A DNA stretch of 53,891 nucleotides from an uncultured Oscillospiraceae bacterium (GCA_934597345.1 CAKTRJ010000015.1:1-53891); one strand, 5' to 3'; counted from the first letter of the stretch, positions 1 to 6,593 are shown. Program-made: numbers and translations. The notes: generated by a model from the letters alone, not told the origin.

Positions 1-1643
1 TTCTCCAGCGTGGCCTCGCGGATCTTCTTGCCCACCTTCTCGTTGCGGCTGTCCACCTCCACGCGGAAGCCCTGCTTGCGCAGCTCCTTGGCGGCGTCGG
101 CGCAGTAATCGGCGGCGCGGTCGGTGATGGGCAGGAAGCGCACCTGCTCTGGCATCATCCAGGTGGGCAGCGCACCGGCGTACTCCTCGATCAGATAGGC
201 CAGCGTGCGCTCGTAGCAGCCCAGAGAGGTGCGGTGGATGATATAGGGCAGGGCCTTGTTGCCGTTCTCGTCGATATAGTACATGCCGAAGCGCTCGGCC
301 AGCAGCATATCGATCTGGATGGTGACAAGGGTATCCTCTTTACCGTACACGTTCTTGTACTGGATATCCAGCTTGGGGCCGTAAAAGGCGGCCTCGTCGA
401 TGCCGATGGTGTAGTCCACGTCCAGATCCTTCAGGATCTGGGCCATGGTGGCCTGGGCATGCTCCCACTGCTCGGCAGTACCCTCATACTTGTTGTTGGG
501 GTTGGCGGGATCCCACTGGGAGAAGCGGAAGGTGCACTTATCCAGCATACCCACGGTGCCCAGGAAGTACTTGGCCAGCGCCAGGCAGCCCTTGAACTCC
601 TCCTCCAGCTGATCGGGACGCAGCACCAGATGGCCCTCGGAAATGGTGAACTGGCGGACGCGGATCAGGCCGTGCATCTCGCCGGAGTCCTCGTTGCGGA
701 ACAGGGTGGACGTCTCGCCCAGACGCATGGGCAGGTCGCGGTAGCTGCGGCCGCGGTTCAGATAGACCTGATACTGGAAGGGGCAGGTCATGGGCCGCAG
801 GGCGAAGCACTCCTTGGTGTAGTCGTCAGGATCGCCCATAACGAACATACCGTCCAGATAGTGATCCCAGTGGCCGGAGATCTTATACAGCTCGCGCTTG
901 GCCATCAGGGGGGTCTTGGTCAGCAGATAGCCGGCCTCCTGCTCGGTATCCTCCACCCAGCGCTGCAGCAGCTGAATGACGCGGGCACCCTTGGGCAGCA
1001 GGATGGGCAGGCCCTGGCCGATGCAGTCCACGGTGGTGAAATACTCCAGCTCACGGCCCAGCTTGTTGTGGTCGCGCTTCACGGCCTCCTCGCGCTCCTT
1101 CAGATAAGCCTCCAGCTCATCCTTATTGGGAAAGGCGACGCCGTAGATGCGCTGCAGGGTCTGGCGGTTGCTGTCGCCCCGCCAGTAGGCGGCGTTGCAG
1201 GCGGTCAGCTTGATGCCGTTGCCCTTGATGCGGCCGGTAGAGTCAACGTGAGGGCCGGCGCACAGATCCACGAACTCGCCCTGACGGTAGAAGGAGATGT
1301 GAGCGTCCTCCGGCAGATCGTTGATCAGCTCCACCTTGTAAGGCTCTTCCTTCTCCTCCATGAACTTGATGGCCTCCTCGCGGGGCATCTCAAAGCGCTC
1401 CAGTCTCAGCTTCTCCTTGCAGATCTTCCGCATCTCAGCCTCGATCTCCGCCAGATCGTCGGGGGTAAAGGCAAAGGGCGCGTCCAGATCGTAATAGAAG
1501 CCGTTGTCGATGCTGGGGCCGATGGCCAGCTTCACCTCGGGGTGCAGGCGCTTCACGGCCTGGGCCAGAATGTGGGAACAGGTATGCCAGTAGGTCTTGC
1601 GGTACTGCTCGTTTTCAAAGGTGTAGATGTTTTCTTCGCTCAT
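1..1643 (-). CDS. thrS: Threonyl-tRNA synthetase, 5' part (C-terminus beyond window)
   Basis: Charges tRNA-Thr in the cytoplasm. About 547 codons are visible. The N-terminal editing domain shows HTCSHILAQAVKRLHP (HxxxH type) and DLCAGPH. The class II catalytic core shows RPMTCPFQ, the motif 2 arginine in TLFRNEDSGEMHG, and a motif 3-like HRTSLGCYERTLAYLIE. The gene runs off position 1 within the anticodon-binding domain. The start is fixed by a strong Shine-Dalgarno (AAGGAGG) just upstream of ATG. From this start only about 20 residues precede the editing domain, so the usual TGS domain of about 60 residues is absent. A T-box leader lies upstream and supports the assignment independently. Confidence 0.97.
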   Translation of the reverse strand, partial: MSEENIYTFENEQYRKTYWHTCSHILAQAVKRLHPEVKLAIGPSIDNGFYYDLDAPFAFTPDDLAEIEAEMRKICKEKLRLERFEMPREEAIKFMEEKEEPYKVELINDLPEDAHISFYRQGEFVDLCAGPHVDSTGRIKGNGIKLTACNAAYWRGDSNRQTLQRIYGVAFPNKDELEAYLKEREEAVKRDHNKLGRELEYFTTVDCIGQGLPILLPKGARVIQLLQRWVEDTEQEAGYLLTKTPLMAKRELYKISGHWDHYLDGMFVMGDPDDYTKECFALRPMTCPFQYQVYLNRGRSYRDLPMRLGETSTLFRNEDSGEMHGLIRVRQFTISEGHLVLRPDQLEEEFKGCLALAKYFLGTVGMLDKCTFRFSQWDPANPNNKYEGTAEQWEHAQATMAQILKDLDVDYTIGIDEAAFYGPKLDIQYKNVYGKEDTLVTIQIDMLLAERFGMYYIDENGNKALPYIIHRTSLGCYERTLAYLIEEYAGALPTWMMPEQVRFLPITDRAADYCADAAKELRKQGFRVEVDSRNEKVGKKIREATLE

Positions 1644-1670
1644 GGGAATATCCTCCTTGTCGTTATGCCC

Positions 1671-1795
1671 CCTGTCATTCCGAGCCAGTGCCCGCACTGG
1701 CGTGGGAATCCGTCCTTTGGGATACGGATCGCCACGGCCAGCCTGTACCCCAGGGGCACTTGCTTCGCGGCGTGGGCTGGCCTCGCGATGACAGG
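1671..1795. repeat. Palindromic repeat element inside the thrS 5' UTR
   Basis: Ends are imperfect inverted repeats: CCTGTCATTCCGAG at the left and CTCGCGATGACAGG at the right. Internal dyads include CCAGTGCCCGCACTGG and GGGAATCCGT/ACGGATCGCC. It lies between the T-box terminator and the thrS Shine-Dalgarno, so it would be transcribed into thrS mRNA as a long structured insert. It resembles REP/MITE-like intergenic palindromes of gut Clostridia (recollection, not a search). It has no coding capacity. Confidence 0.65.
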
Positions 1796-1814
1796 CGTTT
1801 GCTGCGGGGCGGGA

Positions 1815-2180
1815 TAAAAAAATCCCCACCCCTGATGTGTTCAGGGGTGAGGTAAAAATGCTTTACTCCACGGTTCCACCCTGCTTACGGCTTACCATAC
1901 GCTTCCGCTGGTCATCGCGGATGGCGAAGTATCTTTCGTCGGGACAAGGCGCGGAAGCGCAGGAATACCGTGTGTATTTCAAGCTTCTGCAACGCAGTAT
2001 CGGCGGAAGAGACTCGGCATACGCCGTCGCTTTCGATCTCTGTAACGGGAGATGCCCGTCCTGCTCGTCGCAGGCGGCTCGGGAGTGGTACAGGCTGGGT
2101 CGCTGGCGGGACGCTTTCAGCCAGGGCGCCCCTCTCTTTTGCCGTTGATAAACAGCTTCTTCTCCGTCATTGCTTTTGAT
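1815..2180 (-). promoter_or_regulatory. T-box leader (tRNA-Thr sensing) of thrS
   Basis: On the minus strand, AGGGTGGAACCGTGG (1868-1882) matches the T-box consensus AGGGUGGNACCGCG. It is followed by an intrinsic terminator with stem 1827-1835/1841-1849 (CACCCCTGA/TCAGGGGTG) and a run of seven Ts. A long structured region up to about 2180 would hold Stem I. A candidate specifier is ACC followed by A (plus strand 2087-2089), matching threonine, but I did not fold the leader to prove it. By family knowledge, uncharged tRNA-Thr stabilises the antiterminator and allows thrS expression. Confidence 0.9.
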
Positions 2181-2186
2181 TATCGT

Positions 2187-2215
2187 ATTATATCGCCGTT
2201 TTCTGCCCTTGTCAA
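2187..2215 (-). promoter_or_regulatory. Promoter of the thrS T-box transcript
   Basis: Perfect sigma-A type promoter on the minus strand: TTGACA (2210-2215), 17-bp spacer, TATAAT (2187-2192). The start would be near 2180, at the head of the T-box leader. Confidence 0.85.
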
Positions 2216-2230
2216 CGGGGAAAACAGAGA

Positions 2231-2425
2231 AAATTTTTGCCGCTTGCGTTAGTAACAAGTAAGATACAGGTAAGTAACAAAGGGTGGGCGCAAAGCGTTG
2301 GTATCACAGGGTTTTTGCGAAAATGAAGCTTAAACAACGTTTTTGCGAAAAAATTTTTTTGGAGGAAAAAGAACATGAAGAAAATTGTTGCTCTGGTTCT
2401 GAGCCTGGTTATGGCTCTGAGCCTG
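2231..2425 (+). repeat. Conserved 5' module of surface gene 1 (leader + signal peptide), copy 1
   Basis: About 195 bp holding the leader and the first 17 codons of gene 1. It is almost identical, in inverted orientation, to 5345-5540 (gene 2) and 9748-9943 (gene 4). A plausible promoter inside is TTGCCG (2237-2242), 17 bp, TAAGAT (2260-2265). It also carries an 11-bp periodic series (ACAAGTAAGAT, ACAGGTAAGTA, ACAAAGGG...) and two copies of GTTTTTGCGAAAA. A 4-bp spot at 2285-2288 (TGGG) differs between copies while its flanks do not. Confidence 0.85.
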
Positions 2426-3352
2426 GCCACCGTTGCCTTCGCCGAGGACTATATCCAGGGCAATAACGCTTGGGATATCAACAAGACCACTGGCGAAGTC
2501 TACTACGGCACTGACAAGCCCTATGCTCCCGTGAAGTATGTTGATCCCGTTATCAACGCTGACGGCAGCGGCACTGTTGGTTACTACAAGTACGTTGACG
2601 GCGCCGTGGGCAAGAACGGCTGGGTTGTTAACGCTAACGAGTTCTTCATCCCTTGCGATGCGGCCGATGCTACTCATGCTGTGAACACCAACAACAGCTA
2701 CACCACTTATGTCCGTATTTCCAGCAATGTTGCTGACCTGAAGTATGTCGGCGAGGCCAAGGTTCAGGACAAGACCACCGACGCTGCTTCCTGCACTGTT
2801 GATCACTTCAAGGTTGATGGTTATCTGTTCAAGGGCGACTTCTATGAGAAGAGCGCTACCGGCAGCACCAACCTGCTGGTTAACGGCAAGGTTGTCAAGG
2901 CTAACCTGGTTTCCAACGATCCCACCAAGGTTGTGTGGGCTTCTCACGTCCTGCTGAAGGGCACCAAGAACGCCACCACCGGTTGGTATGAGTGCAAGTG
3001 CGCTATCTGCGGCGGTACCTTCGCCTGCACCAACGACATGAGCGTCCTGAAGGCCAACGCCATCAAGGAAGCTGACACCTTCGCTTACAGCACTTCCGCT
3101 GCTTCTCTGGTTATCACCGAGCAGAAGGCCGCTGGCAAGTATAGCCTGGCCGTCGGTACCGATCTGGCTGGCAGCTACACTTGGTGCTGGACTCTGACCG
3201 CTGGTTCCACCGACAACAAGAAGGATGACACCAAGAAGCCCGGTGTTGACTCCGCTAAGACCTTCGACGCTGGTATCGCCATGTACGTTGGCATGAGCCT
3301 GCTGTCCGTCGCCGGTTCCGCTGTCGTGATCGGCAAGAAGAAGGAGTTCTAA
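2375..3352 (+). CDS. Variable surface protein paralog 1
   Basis: Secreted, probably wall- or membrane-anchored protein of 325 residues; function unknown. A signal peptide (residues 1-23, KK then a hydrophobic core ending AFA) leads to a beta-rich-looking ectodomain. Conserved blocks include YIQGNN, ADGSG.VGYY, DHFKVDGYLFKGDFY, NLLVNGKVVK and VVWASHVLLKGTKN, plus a cysteine cluster CKCAICGGTFACTND. The C-terminus is AKTFDAG, a hydrophobic segment and KKKEF, resembling a sortase-type [NS]PKTGD sorting signal or tail anchor. Start chosen from GGAGG spaced before ATG. Codons are strongly biased to GCT, GTT, AAC and AAG, suggesting high expression. Its first 17 codons and its last ~50 codons are almost shared with the paralogs. 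Confidence 0.85.
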   Translation: MKKIVALVLSLVMALSLATVAFAEDYIQGNNAWDINKTTGEVYYGTDKPYAPVKYVDPVINADGSGTVGYYKYVDGAVGKNGWVVNANEFFIPCDAADATHAVNTNNSYTTYVRISSNVADLKYVGEAKVQDKTTDAASCTVDHFKVDGYLFKGDFYEKSATGSTNLLVNGKVVKANLVSNDPTKVVWASHVLLKGTKNATTGWYECKCAICGGTFACTNDMSVLKANAIKEADTFAYSTSAASLVITEQKAAGKYSLAVGTDLAGSYTWCWTLTAGSTDNKKDDTKKPGVDSAKTFDAGIAMYVGMSLLSVAGSAVVIGKKKEF

Positions 3353-3375
3353 TTAGAACTTTGTTCTAACCTGAT

Positions 3376-3409
3376 AAAAAGAGACGTCCGTGAGGGCGTC
3401 TCTTTTTTG
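3376..3409 (+). terminator. Terminator of surface gene 1
   Basis: AAAAAGAGACGTCC / GGGCGTCTCTTTTTT hairpin with a T run directly after the stop codon. The same hairpin follows genes 2, 3 and 4. Confidence 0.9.
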
Positions 3410-3435
3410 CGTGGGTATAGGGATTGCACAAAAAG

Positions 3436-3588
3436 GCTCCCCTGTGTAAGGGGAGCTGTCGAGCGTATGCGAGACTGAGGGGTTGTCCGGATGGCTGTCC
3501 GAATTACGACAATCCCTCCGGCGCTGCGCGCCACCTCAGCTGTGCACGCCCCAGTGTGCGCACTGGGGTGCCTTTACACAAGGGAGGC
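3436..3588. repeat. Intergenic palindromic repeat (family A)
   Basis: Starts GGCTCCCCTGTGTAAGGGGAGC, continues through GTCGAGCGTATGCGAGAC, and ends CCTTTACACAAGGGAGG. Other copies or fragments lie at about 6810-6870, 8154-8274, 8598-8747 and 10022-10072. This copy carries an extra internal palindrome (GCCCCAGTGTGCGCACTGGGG) missing from the 8154 copy. No coding potential. Confidence 0.75.
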
Positions 3589-3603
3589 TTGAAATATGCA
3601 CAC

Positions 3604-3631
3604 TTGACAACGACCGAAAATCGGGTATAAT
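3604..3631 (+). promoter_or_regulatory. Promoter of antisense RNA A
   Basis: TTGACA (3604-3609), 16 bp, TATAAT (3626-3631), pointing toward the hairpin at 3700-3731. Confidence 0.75.
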
Positions 3632-3637
3632 AAAAGC

Positions 3638-3735
3638 AAGGGTATCAAAGCAGAGCGGTTTTGACCCGTCAAACAACTAAGAAATCAGATTTATGCTCTG
3701 AAAACCGTCACTTGGCCGAGTGGCGGTTTTCCCAT
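3638..3735 (+). ncRNA. Candidate type I antitoxin RNA A
   Basis: Short RNA predicted from the strong promoter at 3604-3631 to the hairpin at 3700-3731 (GAAAACCGTCACT/AGTGGCGGTTTTC). It converges on the toxin transcript coming from 3887, so the two would overlap at their 3' ends. That geometry is known from TxpA/RatA and BsrG/SR4 type pairs (family knowledge). It has no start-codon-led ORF of note. Confidence 0.5.
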
Positions 3736-3791
3736 TTTATCCGCAGTGTGAACACAAGTCCAAACAGGTGGAACGTAATGGTAACAGGCAT
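3708..3791 (-). CDS. Candidate type I toxin peptide A (27 aa)
   Basis: A 27-residue ORF beginning MPVTITFHLFGLVFTLRIK and ending WENRHSAK. It has a short hydrophobic core and a basic tail, as in small membrane-acting type I toxins. It has its own strong promoter (TTGACA 3905-3910, 17 bp, TACAAT 3882-3887) and a leader of nearly 90 nt. Its Shine-Dalgarno (GGAGGTG) can pair with CACCTT just upstream, so translation is probably held down by structure. Its last codons form one arm of the shared terminator hairpin. Peptides B and C are related in sequence and layout. Activity is inferred only. Confidence 0.55.
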   Translation of the reverse strand: MPVTITFHLFGLVFTLRIKWENRHSAK

Positions 3792-3881
3792 TGTTTCACC
3801 TCCTTTCCAGAAGGTGATCAGGCCGAAAACCGCCCTATATCGCTATGTATGATACCCTTGGCAGGGAAACCCTGCAAAACA

Positions 3882-3910
3882 ATTGTACCACACTGTCGAA
3901 ACGTTGTCAA
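3882..3910 (-). promoter_or_regulatory. Promoter of toxin mRNA A
   Basis: TTGACA (3905-3910), 17-bp spacer, TACAAT (3882-3887), reading left. Near-identical boxes precede peptides B and C. Confidence 0.75.
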
Positions 3911-3923
3911 TTGATCATCACCC

Positions 3924-3951
3924 TTGACAACCGCCGAAAATCGGGTATAAT
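3924..3951 (+). promoter_or_regulatory. Promoter of antisense RNA B
   Basis: TTGACA (3924-3929), 16 bp, TATAAT (3946-3951). The boxes match those of RNAs A and C and the spacers are nearly identical. Confidence 0.75.
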
Positions 3952-3957
3952 AAGCAT

Positions 3958-4047
3958 AGAGAAAGACGCTGCGACAAGCGGTTGATCTCAGGTTAGTTTA
4001 GATTTTACAATGAAAACCGTCACTTGCCAGAGTGGCGGTTTTCGCGT
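3958..4047 (+). ncRNA. Candidate type I antitoxin RNA B
   Basis: Predicted RNA from about 3958 to the hairpin at 4012-4043. It is convergent with the toxin B transcript and overlaps its 3' end. Its first part (GACGCTGC...GCGGTTGATCT) resembles the 5' UTR of the toxin mRNA read from the other strand, so the module is framed by an imperfect inverted repeat. Confidence 0.5.
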
Positions 4048-4100
4048 TTCTTGATCATGATCGTAACCGTAAAGTCACCGATATGAAAAGTAATACGCAT
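4020..4100 (-). CDS. Candidate type I toxin peptide B (26 aa)
   Basis: A 26-residue ORF beginning MRITFHIGDFTVTIMIKK and ending RENRHSGK, related to peptide A and identical to peptide C. Promoter TTGACA (4186-4191), 17 bp, TACAAT (4163-4168). The strong Shine-Dalgarno (AAGGGGGTGG) is preceded by CCCTT that can pair with it. The 3' end of the ORF is embedded in the terminator hairpin shared with antisense RNA B. A membrane-toxin role is inferred from size, hydrophobicity and layout. Confidence 0.55.
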   Translation of the reverse strand: MRITFHIGDFTVTIMIKKRENRHSGK

Positions 4101-4162
4101 ATGTCCACCCCCTTTCACAAGGGAGTAGATCAACCGCCTGCCGTTGTGCAGCGTCTAATACA

Positions 4163-4191
4163 ATTGTACCATATGATCGAGAGGTTGTCAA
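4163..4191 (-). promoter_or_regulatory. Promoter of toxin mRNA B
   Basis: TTGACA (4186-4191), 17 bp, TACAAT (4163-4168), reading left. Confidence 0.75.
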
Positions 4192-4252
4192 TCGCTGCAC
4201 CAGCCAAAGCCTCCCTCTGACGAGGGGGCCAAATAAACCTTGCCCTACACAC

Positions 4253-4286
4253 AAAAAAGAGACGTCCTCACGGACGTCTCTTTTTT
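4253..4286 (-). terminator. Terminator of surface gene 2
   Basis: AAAAAAGAGACGTCC / GGACGTCTCTTTTTT hairpin immediately downstream of the gene 2 stop, able to work in both directions. Confidence 0.85.
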
Positions 4287-4309
4287 AATCAATCAGAACA
4301 AAGTTCTAA

Positions 4310-5395
4310 TTAGAACTCCTTCTTCTTGCCGATCACAACAGCGGAACCGGCGACGGACAGCAGGCTCATGCCAACATACATGGCGATACCAGCGTCGAAG
4401 GTCTTAGCGGAGTTGACGCCATCCTTGGTGGTGCCGGTGGTCTTACCAGCCTCTTCGGTGGTGCCGGCCTTCAGAGCCCAGCAGAACTTATAGTCGCCAG
4501 AGTAGGTCTGACCCCAAGCGAAGTCATAACCATTGTCATAGGCGTTGGCATCGTAAACCATGCCAGCCTTGGCAGCGCTGTAAGCGAAGGTGTTGCTGAT
4601 CTTGTAGCCGGTCTTGGTAGCGACCTCGTCGTTGTTGGTGCAAGCGAACTCGCCCTTGCAGATCAGGCAGGTAGCAACATCGTAGCCCATCTTGTCGTTC
4701 TTCACGCCCTTGGCGAAGATGTGGGAAGCCTTGATGACATACTTGTCATTGCCGGTAACCATATAAGCCTTAACGATCTTGCCGTCAACGCTCAGCTTCA
4801 GGTCACCATTCTTGTCGGCAATGTAGAAATCGCCGTCATCATCGATATAGCCGTCAACCAGATACTGGTCTCTGGTGCAGTTGGGCAGATCCTTGGTAGC
4901 AGACTGAGCCTTAGCAATGGTGAAGTAGTAAATGTCCTGCTCGGTGCCGTAGTACACAAAGTTGACCAGACGACCGTTGTTGTGAACAGCAGCCTGAGCA
5001 TCCTTCTGCTCGCAGGGAATCAGATACTGGGTGTTGGTACCAACGACCTTGACATACTCCTCGGACCAAGTACCATTGTTGTTCATCTTCTCCTGATCAA
5101 CAGCATCCATCTTGTTCCACTCGTCCTTGGAGATGAAGGTAACCTTACCATTGGCATCGGTGTAATCCCAACCAGCAGCCTTGACATCATTGGTGATGGT
5201 GAAATAGCTGATGGTGTTGTCCTTGGTGCTACCATTGTAGGACTTCACAGTGCCGGGCAGCAGATCATACTTGTTGACGTTCTTGTTCTCGTCCACACCG
5301 TACAGAGCCAGGCCAGTGGTGGCAAAGGCGAAGGCGGTGGTGCACAGGCTCAGAGCCATAACCAGGCTCAGAACCAGAGCAACAATTTTCTTCAT
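4310..5395 (-). CDS. Variable surface protein paralog 2
   Basis: 361-residue secreted protein, the longest and most divergent of the five. Signal peptide MKKIVALVLSLVMALSLC... then a middle region with DQYLVDGYIDDDGDFYIADK, LKLSVDGKIVKAYMV, IKASHIFAKGVKN and a cysteine cluster CLICKGEFACTN. The tail is NSAKTFDAG plus a hydrophobic segment and KKKEF. These blocks align with paralog 1, but most of the rest differs. It is convergent with paralog 1. Its 5' module is an inverted copy of that at 2231-2425, and its 3' end nearly equals that of gene 4. Biased high-expression codons. Function unknown. Confidence 0.85.
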   Translation of the reverse strand: MKKIVALVLSLVMALSLCTTAFAFATTGLALYGVDENKNVNKYDLLPGTVKSYNGSTKDNTISYFTITNDVKAAGWDYTDANGKVTFISKDEWNKMDAVDQEKMNNNGTWSEEYVKVVGTNTQYLIPCEQKDAQAAVHNNGRLVNFVYYGTEQDIYYFTIAKAQSATKDLPNCTRDQYLVDGYIDDDGDFYIADKNGDLKLSVDGKIVKAYMVTGNDKYVIKASHIFAKGVKNDKMGYDVATCLICKGEFACTNNDEVATKTGYKISNTFAYSAAKAGMVYDANAYDNGYDFAWGQTYSGDYKFCWALKAGTTEEAGKTTGTTKDGVNSAKTFDAGIAMYVGMSLLSVAGSAVVIGKKKEF

Positions 5396-5540
5396 GTTCT
5401 TTTTCCTCCAAAAAAATTTTTTCGCAAAAACGTTGTTTAAGCTTCATTTTCGCAAAAACCCTGTGATACCAACGCTTTGCGGGTGCCCTTTGTTACTTAC
5501 CTGTATCTTACTTGTTACTAACGCAAGCGGCAAAAATTTA
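5345..5540 (-). repeat. Conserved 5' module of surface gene 2, inverted copy 2
   Basis: Reads on the minus strand as the same leader, candidate promoter (TTGCCG, 17 bp, TAAGAT), ribosome binding site and first 17 codons as 2231-2425. The variable 4-bp spot here is CACC (plus strand 5482-5485). Its outer edge contains the stop codon of the recombinase gene (GCATAA). The same GCATAA lies at the outer edge of the gene 4 copy, where no recombinase follows. Confidence 0.85.
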
Positions 5541-6593
5541 TGCGATCAGCCGGATGCCCGTCCGCAGCACCGCCACCGTTTTGTGGGTGTAATGGGCGGT
5601 GATATCCGCCTTTGTGCTGTGTCCCATCAGCCATTTCACCGTGATGGGGTCCGCGCCCGCCGCGTGCAGCCGCGTGGCGAAGGTGTGGCGGCACCAGTGT
5701 GGCGTGGCGCCCCCCGCGCCGATCCGCCGCATCAGCCCCGCGAAGATCTTGCGGTACGCGCCGTCCCGCATGGCCCGGCCATCGGGTGAGCAGATGATGG
5801 TCTCGCCGCCCTTGTCCAGCCACGCCGCCAGATACGGCGCGATCTTGGGATGCACCGGCACGATGCGCTCCCGTCCCGCCTGGGTTTTCAGGCCGCCCTG
5901 CAAGTAACCCCCGTCCTCCGCGTGGTAGCTGCCCGCCGTCAGCGCCAGAAACTCGTTGATCCGGAACCCGGTATAGCACAGCATCAGCGCCGTGTCGGCG
6001 TAGGGCACGCCCCGTACCGCCATCCGCTCCAGCGCCCGCACCTGCCGCTCCGTCAGCGCCCCGCGTGGGTGCTTCGTCCCCACCTGCGGGATGTCCAGAA
6101 AGGCGCTGTAATCCTTGGTGATGATGTCCCGCTCCATGGCGTAGCGGTTCAGCGCCCGGATCAGGATGGCGTCGTTCATGATCACCGAACGGGACATGCC
6201 GCACCGCTCGTCCTCGTCCAGAATGGCCTGCCATTCGTCCACCGTCACGCAGCGCATTTTCCGCTCCGCCAGACGGCTGACCCGCTTGTTCCACGCGGCG
6301 TTGTGGCTGGTGATGGAGCCCTTGTTCAGTTTGCGGTATTCCCGCTCGCGCCAGCTGTCGAACACCTGCCCCACCGTCATGTCGGCGGCGCCGCGCTCCA
6401 GCGCGCGGCGCAGGGCGTCGCGGCGGTTGTATTCCTCCAGCGCGCTCTGGGCGTCGGCGGCCCGCTCGTGATAGCTGACCAGCCGCTGCACCACGCGGCC
6501 CGATTCGCCGCGGCCCGAGACCCGCACGGCCCACGGCCTGCGCCGCCGGCCCGGCAGATGCACGATGCTGCCTGTTCCATTTGCACGTTTCAT
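5538..6593 (-). CDS. Tyrosine site-specific recombinase (integrase family)
   Basis: 351 residues. The N-terminal part (GTGSIVHLPGRRRRPWAVRV) resembles an arm-type DNA-binding domain and is followed by a SAM-like core-binding region. The catalytic domain is complete: Arg in CYTGFRINEF, Lys in GGLKTQAGRERIVPVHP, HWCRH (HxxR), His in LMGHS and Tyr in HYTH. It should therefore cut and rejoin DNA through a phosphotyrosine. It lies between the two surface-gene pairs, with its stop inside the repeat bounding pair 1. No excisionase, relaxase or phage genes are nearby, so it looks like a dedicated local recombinase rather than part of an intact prophage. A relic of element insertion is the main alternative. 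Base composition is much more GC-rich than the surface genes. Confidence 0.92.
   Translation of the reverse strand: MKRANGTGSIVHLPGRRRRPWAVRVSGRGESGRVVQRLVSYHERAADAQSALEEYNRRDALRRALERGAADMTVGQVFDSWREREYRKLNKGSITSHNAAWNKRVSRLAERKMRCVTVDEWQAILDEDERCGMSRSVIMNDAILIRALNRYAMERDIITKDYSAFLDIPQVGTKHPRGALTERQVRALERMAVRGVPYADTALMLCYTGFRINEFLALTAGSYHAEDGGYLQGGLKTQAGRERIVPVHPKIAPYLAAWLDKGGETIICSPDGRAMRDGAYRKIFAGLMRRIGAGGATPHWCRHTFATRLHAAGADPITVKWLMGHSTKADITAHYTHKTVAVLRTGIRLIA

Noticed and set aside
234..1817. Long open frame on the plus strand, about 530 codons, rich in Gly/Val/His/Gln
   Set aside because: It lies antisense to thrS, whose motifs are unambiguous. The composition is typical of the mirror frame of a GC-rich gene.
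1863..2258. Open frame of ~130 codons on the minus strand upstream of thrS
   Set aside because: It covers the T-box leader and its promoter. The sequence is explained by RNA structure and there is no ribosome site.
3349..3534. Small minus-strand open frame repeated exactly at 8068-8253
   Set aside because: It runs through the terminator and palindromic repeat. Identity reflects the duplicated DNA, and there is no ribosome site.
5538..6593. Remnant of a prophage or integrative element around the recombinase
   Set aside because: No phage, conjugation or excisionase genes, and no tRNA next to it. The association with surface-gene repeats is the better explanation, though an old insertion is not excluded.
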